Below, in pieces: positions 46,115-50,175 of a stretch of 50,175 nt of DNA. Under the pieces are notes generated by a model. It saw only the letters and a program-made list of their open reading frames with translations, was not told the DNA's origin and did not search any database. The translations under genes and the position numbers were made by a program. Source of the DNA: Acidimicrobiaceae bacterium (GTDB lineage Bacteria; Actinomycetota; Acidimicrobiia; Acidimicrobiales; Palsa-688); the NCBI GenBank assembly GCA_003166025.1, contig PMWT01000181.1, forward strand, positions 1 through 50,175, written 5' to 3'. Every line of letters begins with the position of its first letter. Within the stretch, counting starts at the first letter, position 1.

Positions 46115-46306
46115 GGCAGCATCCTCCCAGACAGAGCAGTCGCTCCACCGACCGATGCCGCAGGAAGGGCCGCACGGGACGCCCGCAGACGACCGAGGCG
46201 AGCTCATTGAGATTTCGCGCACCGGTCCGGCAGGGAGTGCCGGTCCCGCGCCGGCGTCGTGCGAGAAGAGGGTGCTTACGAGCCGAACGGCACTTGGAAC
46301 CGGTCC

Positions 46307-46312
46307 TATTCT
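46307..46312 (+). promoter_or_regulatory. -10 element (TATTCT) of the VOC gene
   Basis: TATTCT ends 6 nt before GTG 46319; no ribosome site is present, so a leaderless message is likely. Confidence 0.45.
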
Positions 46313-46318
46313 GCTGGT

Positions 46319-46717
46319 GTGGGCACGCTCGGCTTTGAGAGCCTGATCCTGTTCGTCTCCGACCTCGAGGCGTCGAGGGCCTTCTATGTCGACGGCCTGG
46401 GGTTGCCCGTGATGTTCGAGGATGACATCATCGTCGTCGTGGGTGGCCCGACCGGCCGCGTGGTGCTGCACCGCAACGACCGCGGTCATGATGAGAGGGG
46501 CATCTTCCCCGCCGGCAACGGTGTCGGCGGGGCGGCCTTGCGGCTCGTCGTCGAGGACCCCGACGAGTGCGAGCGGCAGGCGGAGGAGATCGGGCTCACA
46601 GTGCTCTGGCCGGCACAAGAGGCGACGTGGGGACGCTTCGTCGTGCTCGCCGATCCCGATGGCCGCTCGGTCGTCCTCGCCCGGATGACCCGCCCGAACC
46701 AGCCAGCCCCGAGCTGA
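46319..46717 (+). CDS. VOC (glyoxalase/bleomycin-resistance) family protein
   Basis: A 132-residue protein. GFESLILFVSDLEASRAFYVDGLGLP at the start, VVGGPTGRVVLHRND in the middle, and LRLVVEDPDECERQAEEIGLTV followed by WGRFVVLADPDGRSVVLAR at the end give the VOC fold with a probable metal-ligand His in VVLHR. GTG 46319 is chosen from the -10 spacing and the start of the fold. The catalytic role is unknown. It is not closely similar to the VOC protein at 41716. Confidence 0.88.
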   Translation: MGTLGFESLILFVSDLEASRAFYVDGLGLPVMFEDDIIVVVGGPTGRVVLHRNDRGHDERGIFPAGNGVGGAALRLVVEDPDECERQAEEIGLTVLWPAQEATWGRFVVLADPDGRSVVLARMTRPNQPAPS

Positions 46718-46738
46718 GATCGCCGGCCGAACCTCTCA

Positions 46739-46975
46739 GGGCGAGAGACGCTTGTCCTCCTTGACAACTGCGAGCACCTCGTAAGTGCTTGCGCTTACCT
46801 TGCCTCCACCCTTGTCCGAAACTGCCCCGGGGCATGCCTGTTGGCAACTTCGCGCCAGCCCCTTGGGGCCGAAGGCGAAGTCCTGGTGACCGTGGGGGGC
46901 TTGACGTTACCGGACCGGCACTCGAGGGGGAAGAGGACTGGCTCGAGCGCTCCGAGGCAGGGCGCTTTTTCGTAG
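46739..46975 (+). pseudogene. Fragment of an AfsR/LuxR-type regulator ATPase
   Basis: In this frame the DNA reads RETLVLLDNCEHLVSACAYL, then STLVRNCPGACLLATSRQPLG and EVLVTVGGLTLPD, ending at TAG 46973. LDNCEHL and ATSRQPLG are the Walker B and sensor-like segments of the NB-ARC-type ATPase domain in large LuxR/SARP regulators. There is no start, P-loop or C-terminal part. A possible continuation in another frame (LERSEAGRFFV) follows. It is a relic of about 80 residues from a protein that is normally several hundred to about 900 residues. Confidence 0.8.
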
Positions 46976-47114
46976 GCCCTAGCGATGCGGTAGCCATCGG
47001 CGGCGGTCTTCGCGGCGTTGCGGGCTGACCACCGTAAGTCGGGCAGGTTGCTCGCCCTCCATGAGCCCAGCTGGCACTCAACGCGGCGTGGCCGAGGGCC
47101 TTCTTCTCCGTCAG

Positions 47115-47378
47115 TCAATCCTGAATTTGTGTGTTGGTGGAAACGATGGCCGTCACGGTCTTGCGTCCGAGGCCAGAGACCTCGGCTAGCTGACGGACCG
47201 ACGCGCCGGCATCATGCGCAACACGAATCATGTCGTCGCGGATCCGAACTTCCTTCGCAGCCCTCTCAGCACTAAGCCCTACTACGACGAGAGCCGCACT
47301 CGCCTCTCCACCTTCGCCGGCCCTGTACTTGTCCATGGCGGCCGTCGCCGCGAATACCTCCGCGTCGGTATAGTTCAT
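47115..47378 (-). CDS. Small HTH protein
   Basis: An 87-residue protein. The C-terminal half, IRVAHDAGASVRQLAEVSGLGRKTVTAIV, reads as a helix-turn-helix of the sigma-70 region 4/MarR-like resolvase type (SVRQLAEVSGL as first and turn helices). The N-terminal half is Ala/Glu-rich and helical. GGGAGGAAAG precedes ATG 47378, a strong ribosome site, and the ATG overlaps the stop of a 53-residue upstream gene. I do not recognise the family. The two-gene arrangement resembles small regulatory or toxin-antitoxin pairs, but there is no direct evidence for that. Confidence 0.75.
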   Translation of the reverse strand: MNYTDAEVFAATAAMDKYRAGEGGEASAALVVVGLSAERAAKEVRIRDDMIRVAHDAGASVRQLAEVSGLGRKTVTAIVSTNTQIQD

Positions 47379-47536
47379 CTTTCCTCCCGGAGCGCGAGAG
47401 CCAGCTTGTCCCGGACTGCCATCAGCAGCGGCATTCGAGGTGACATCTCGGCTCTGGCCTCGGCGTCTTTGAGGTGCGCCAATGTCATCCCGAGAAGTTC
47501 GAGTGCCTCGACCCGTTCAAGCTCGACTTTGATCAC
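47375..47536 (-). CDS. 53-residue hypothetical protein, upstream partner of the small HTH gene
   Basis: GTG 47536 opens a frame of 53 residues (VIKVELERVEALELLGMTLA at the start, MAVRDKLALALREER at the end) that closes with TGA overlapping the ATG of the HTH gene. It is strongly helical and charged with no Cys or membrane segment. A TACAAT -10 hexamer ends 7 nt before the GTG and there is no ribosome site, so it would be translated leaderless, with the HTH protein following by coupling. The amino-acid composition is coding-like. Function unknown. Confidence 0.65.
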   Translation of the reverse strand: MIKVELERVEALELLGMTLAHLKDAEARAEMSPRMPLLMAVRDKLALALREER

Positions 47537-47543
47537 TGGCCCT

Positions 47544-47549
47544 ATTGTA
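47544..47549 (-). promoter_or_regulatory. -10 element (TACAAT) of the small two-gene operon, with direct repeats
   Basis: TACAAT on the - strand ends 7 nt before GTG 47536. It is embedded in a direct repeat: CAATAGCGCCA and CAATAGGGCCA occur 21 bp apart around it, which could be an operator for the HTH product. Confidence 0.5.
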
Positions 47550-47749
47550 GCCACTTATGGCGCTATTGGGACCACACGAGAAGTGAACTCTGGCTCGTGG
47601 CGGGGGCACGATCCACGCGTTAGCTCCAACCGGTGCCGTTACCTCGGAAGCTGTACTTGTGCTCCAGTGATTCGGCTTTGCCGTGCGCCGGCCAAGCCCC
47701 GCTAAGTTCGCGCGGGCCGCAAGCGCTCAGCCTGGCATTTGTTGAAGGC

Positions 47750-48307
47750 ATGGCCATGAGAGCGCCTGACTCACTGGACGACGTCCGGCGCATGATCGAC
47801 GAGCTGGGCCTCACGGCGCTCGGCTACGAGGTCCAGATCGAGCTGAGTGTCGACGGGGGACGTGTGCTCGATACCTTGAGGCACCCCTTGAGAGGAAACA
47901 GCGACTGGGGCTGGGCATCGCTCGATCTCGAGCCAGCTTCACTTGAGCAGCTGGCCGCCAAGGTCACCGAGTGGCCCGACACTCATGTGGCCTGCGCAGC
48001 CCGAACCGTGAGGCCCGAGGCGCTTGGACTGCGCCAAGCAGTTCCGAAACGGACCTTCGCCCTTGCGCACGTGGCGGGGGAACTTCCTACAGAGCTCAGG
48101 CGTGGATTGCGCGAACGGAGGGGGACGGGATGGGCCGCCCGGTCGAACGGGCCGCCTCTAACCACGCTTCGATCGCGTACTGTCTCCGTAATCCGAGGTG
48201 GCGGTTGGAGGACTCGAACTCACAGCGTGGCCACGATGGCCCCTGCCGTCAGTGTTGCGGTATCCAGCCTGAGCAGGGCATTCGCCCTGGACGGGGGACC
48301 GGCGTGA
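47750..48307 (+). CDS. Hypothetical protein
   Basis: A possible 185-residue protein from ATG 47750 (or ATG 47756). The first 90 residues look coding: DSLDDVRRMIDELGLTALGYEVQIELS and GNSDWGWASLDLEPASLEQLAAKVTEWPD. The second half is Arg/Ser/Val-rich and reads like non-coding DNA, so the true 3' end may be frameshifted or lost. No known domain is recognised. The ribosome site is weak (TTGAAGGC). It could be a decayed gene of this remnant-rich zone. Confidence 0.4.
   Translation: MAMRAPDSLDDVRRMIDELGLTALGYEVQIELSVDGGRVLDTLRHPLRGNSDWGWASLDLEPASLEQLAAKVTEWPDTHVACAARTVRPEALGLRQAVPKRTFALAHVAGELPTELRRGLRERRGTGWAARSNGPPLTTLRSRTVSVIRGGGWRTRTHSVATMAPAVSVAVSSLSRAFALDGGPA
48197..48218 (-). other. Sequence resembling a tRNA 3' end
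   Basis: The - strand reads TTCGAGTCC, TCCAACCGCC and ACC in order, matching the T-loop, T-stem 3' half and acceptor 3' half of a tRNA. The 5' half of the T-stem and the 5' acceptor (GGCGGTT) are absent, so it is not a complete tRNA. It might be a tRNA-end attachment-site copy left by integration. Confidence 0.25.
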
Positions 48308-48525
48308 TGCCCTATCTCGGCCCGTTATGGGGTGCTTGTGAGCACGCTGTGATCAGCGAGCTTGGAGGAGCAGGCCATACTTCGGATCCGGCCTCGCATA
48401 TCAAGCCGCGGGTTGTGTCCCTAACCCAGAATCACATCTCGTCGTCGGCTCTACATCAAGGGTGCTGTGTTACAGGGAACGCACCCGCAGGCCCCGCCTG
48501 GGACGCACGGCGCCATACTGGTTAC

Positions 48526-49038
48526 GTGACCGACCTTGGAGGTCCCGCTAAAAGGGTCGAACCCCGTCAGCCTGGAAGTTGGGCCGCCATAACCCTGCGG
48601 GCCATTTCCGCTGCATGTATCGTCCTCGCATTGCTAACCGAGAACACTCTCCGTTGGACATTCCTGATAGTGGCGGCTGGGACTTTCCTATTTGTCTTGA
48701 TGGTCCTTCGGCCAAAGGGCCCTGCTGCGCCGGGGGCACTCTGGACTTCATCGGCTGACCTCCTCCGTGGCCGCCGATGCTTCCCTGGCCAACTTTGCCT
48801 CACTACCGACGCCGTCATCTGGATCCCAACTAAATATTCCCGCCGTCACGGCATGAGCGAGATCGCTTTGCCCGTCGAGGACGCTTCGACCATCCGCCTC
48901 AAGGCTGGCACAGCCTTATTCAGTATATTTGTTGACGTCTGTTCGCCCGGCGGGCAGGTGACTCGATTTGGCACTCATCGAAGTGGCTGTCTGCGCCGGA
49001 TACCAGGCGACCAGACGAGGGCAGCCATAGCCCCATAG
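48526..49038 (+). CDS. Membrane protein with two helices and a PH-like C-terminal domain
   Basis: A 170-residue protein starting at GTG 48526, 6 nt after a CATACT -10 hexamer and without a ribosome site. Residues about 20-62 contain two hydrophobic helices (AAITLRAISAACIVLALL and TFLIVAAGTFLFVLMVL) joined by a short polar turn. The rest, from CLTTDAVIWIP through MSEIALPVEDASTIRL to TRFGTHRSGC, has the alternating pattern of bacterial PH/GRAM-like domains. It is probably a small membrane-anchored protein with a cytoplasmic lipid- or protein-binding domain. Function unknown. AT content is a little higher than in the catabolic region. Confidence 0.6.
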   Translation: MTDLGGPAKRVEPRQPGSWAAITLRAISAACIVLALLTENTLRWTFLIVAAGTFLFVLMVLRPKGPAAPGALWTSSADLLRGRRCFPGQLCLTTDAVIWIPTKYSRRHGMSEIALPVEDASTIRLKAGTALFSIFVDVCSPGGQVTRFGTHRSGCLRRIPGDQTRAAIAP

Positions 49039-49292
49039 GAGACTGGATGCAGGATCCTAGATCTTCTCGTTCCCAGGCCACCCACTGATTCGCCAGTCGC
49101 AGATTGTTGAAGTCCCCCCTCCGACGTGAACCCCCACTCTGGGCCCGGAACAGCACAACGGTCCGTCTGCCGGAGCACTGGCCACGCTGTCCACCTAGCC
49201 GACCTCTTAGCCGTCGAAGACGGCAGAAGAACTGGCACGAGCGCCCTCCTAGCGCTCACGGAGATCCGCTGCCACCCCCTACCATGGTTGCG

Positions 49293-49499
49293 ATGAGTCG
49301 TGACTTCGGGCTAAGTAGCGACTACAGGGCGAGACTGACCCGAGCGGTCGCCGCCGCCCGTGGCGCCAGGGCGGAGATGGGGTCAGGGCAGACCCTGACG
49401 GTGCCAAGGAAGCGGGAACTGCGCATGGTGATCAGGATGGGCGACGAAGCGGCGGCGGTCTTAGCCGCAGAGGACCACCCGGGTGGGGCAAATGGTTGA
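49293..49499 (+). CDS. Small hypothetical protein
   Basis: A 68-residue frame from ATG 49293 (MSRDFGLSSDYRARLTRAVA at the start), with a TACCAT hexamer ending 7 nt before the ATG. It is helical and basic. The same frame continues after its TGA into another open stretch of about 115 codons, so this may be the front of a broken larger gene. No family recognised. Confidence 0.4.
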   Translation: MSRDFGLSSDYRARLTRAVAAARGARAEMGSGQTLTVPRKRELRMVIRMGDEAAAVLAAEDHPGGANG

Positions 49500-49844
49500 C
49501 GTGGCCGACCGGCTCTGGTCACGTCGGGCGTCGCTTTCCAAATAGGCGGCGGGGCAGAGGTCGCCAACGACGATGGTGGTAGGTGGCGCTTCGTCGCCTT
49601 CGGGCAAGCCGGGCAGCTGGTGGGTTCTGACGCTTCTCCGTCGGCGACGGTGTGTTACGCGCTCGGGAGCGACCTGATGGCTGGGACCTCTTGGATGTTC
49701 CGAACAGTCGGCGCCGGCGACAGCTGGGAGCGGGAGTGGCAGGGTGACCCACCGTGGCTTTGCTCGCCGGTTGGTGCCGTAACACGCGAACCGACAAGTC
49801 CCGCTCGGTCCTTGGCGTTCTGCCGCGTCGACGAGTTGGGATAG
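49500..49844 (+). pseudogene. Open stretch in frame with the previous small gene, possible broken continuation
   Basis: After the TGA at 49497 the same frame stays open to 49844 without an early start codon. It reads VTSGVAFQIGGGAEVANDDG, then GRWRFVAFGQAGQLVG and TVGAGDSWEREWQGDPPW, which is less Arg-rich than typical noise here. It may be the 3' part of a gene interrupted by a nonsense mutation. It overlaps the start region of the recombinase. Low certainty. Confidence 0.3.
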
Positions 49845-50175
49845 CCGCACGCCGCTACGCCGTGGAGGAGGAGCTCCTGGACCACTCGCCGGCAGTGCAC
49901 GTGCGGCGCCCCCGAGTCGACTACGAGTCGCACGCCACCGCTCTTGACCGCAACGAGGTGGGAGCGCTGCTCGTGGCGGCCGGTCTCGGCGCCGCCCCTG
50001 AGCACGCCCTCATCTCATTGCTGGCATTGAACGGGCTCAGGGTCTCAGAAGCCACCGGGGCCAATATCGAGGCGCTCGGACCGGAGCGCGGCCATCGGGC
50101 CCTGACCATCCTGCGCAAAGGTGGCAAGGTCGTGACCGTCCCGCTGGCACCGCGCACAGCCCGCGCCATCGACCT
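49754..50175 (+). CDS. Tyrosine recombinase/integrase (3' truncated by window, 5' end uncertain)
   Basis: The frame at the window edge encodes RYAVEEELLDHSPAVHVRRP, the end of the SAM-like core-binding domain, then the catalytic domain up to its first landmarks: DRNEVGALLVAAGLG, LLALNGLRVSEATGANIEAL (with the first catalytic Arg) and ILRKGGKVVTVPLAPRTARAI (with the beta-hairpin Lys). The His-x-x-Arg and Tyr motifs lie beyond the window. Upstream of RYAVEEELL the sequence departs from the expected N-terminal domain, so GTG 49754 is only nominal (GTG 49862 is another) and the gene may be 5'-damaged. It indicates a mobile or integrated element at this end. Confidence 0.8.
   Translation, partial: MALLAGWCRNTRTDKSRSVLGVLPRRRVGIAARRYAVEEELLDHSPAVHVRRPRVDYESHATALDRNEVGALLVAAGLGAAPEHALISLLALNGLRVSEATGANIEALGPERGHRALTILRKGGKVVTVPLAPRTARAID

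Noticed and set aside
46795..47118. Protein gene on the - strand opposite the LuxR-type ATPase fragment
   Set aside because: The + strand carries clear LDNCEHL and ATSRQPLG motifs; the - strand frame has no motif or ribosome site.
48150..48320. Complete tRNA gene on the - strand
   Set aside because: Only the T-loop and 3' acceptor half match; the T-stem 5' half pairs poorly and no 5' acceptor, D-arm or anticodon arm can be folded.
49461..49850. Open frame of about 129 codons on the - strand near the recombinase
   Set aside because: Arg/Pro-rich composition, no motif and no ribosome site; the + strand frame has a more coding-like composition.

Overview
The window is a high-GC chromosomal segment with dense, mostly operonic genes. 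ATGA and GTGA stop/start overlaps are common, GTG starts are frequent, and there are F420/deazaflavin-type enzymes and several apparently leaderless genes with a -10 element 6-7 nt before the start codon. This combination suggests an actinobacterium. No rRNA gene, complete tRNA, CRISPR array or intact insertion sequence was seen.

Region 1 (1-24.6 kb) looks like a purine and nitrogen catabolic island. On the + strand (1-5989) lie two fold-type II PLP enzymes (the first cut by the window edge), a luciferase-like oxidoreductase, an aspartate-carbamoyltransferase-like protein with a remodelled acceptor site, a YgeW-type knotted carbamoyltransferase and a carbamate kinase. On the - strand (21351 down to 6008) twelve genes encode two complete BMP-type ABC transporters (the nucleoside/purine uptake class). 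They are interleaved with adenine deaminase and the three subunits of a xanthine-dehydrogenase-type molybdenum hydroxylase; the large-subunit gene is separated from the two small-subunit genes by the second transporter. A MocA-like molybdopterin cytidylyltransferase (-) and a second + strand pair, a canonical aspartate-type and an ornithine carbamoyltransferase, close the island. The inferred logic is import of nucleosides or bases, adenine to hypoxanthine to xanthine or urate, ring opening by enzymes outside the window or not recognised, and recovery of carbamoyl groups through four carbamoyltransferases to carbamoyl phosphate, which the single carbamate kinase would convert to ATP.

Region 2 (24.6-34.1 kb, - strand) holds a rhodanese-type sulfurtransferase, a peptide ABC transporter (binding protein, permease, a permease-ATPase fusion, and an ATPase with an enlarged C-terminal Cys region), a DUF885 peptidase-like protein and MsrA. 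Intergenic hairpins next to the binding-protein genes probably tune their expression.

Region 3 (34.2-40.5 kb) holds a GNAT protein, a deazaflavin-type nitroreductase and an NAD-dependent epimerase, divergent from a TetR regulator with two clear operator copies in the shared promoter region. It also holds an anaerobic sulfatase-maturase-like radical SAM protein with a SEC-C tail, and the threonine-to-glycine pair Kbl-Tdh.

Region 4 (40.5-50.2 kb) is a decaying accessory zone. It contains a UvrA-family pseudogene with an internal deletion, a 5'-truncated aminotransferase beside an intact omega-amidase, an F420-type oxidase fragment joined to a PIN-domain fragment, and an AfsR/LuxR-type ATPase fragment. 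Intact genes between these remnants include two VOC proteins, an AraC and a TetR regulator (with a perfect 28-bp palindromic operator), prolyl aminopeptidase, a two-gene small-protein/HTH operon and a membrane protein. The window ends inside a tyrosine recombinase, so the zone may be an integration hotspot.
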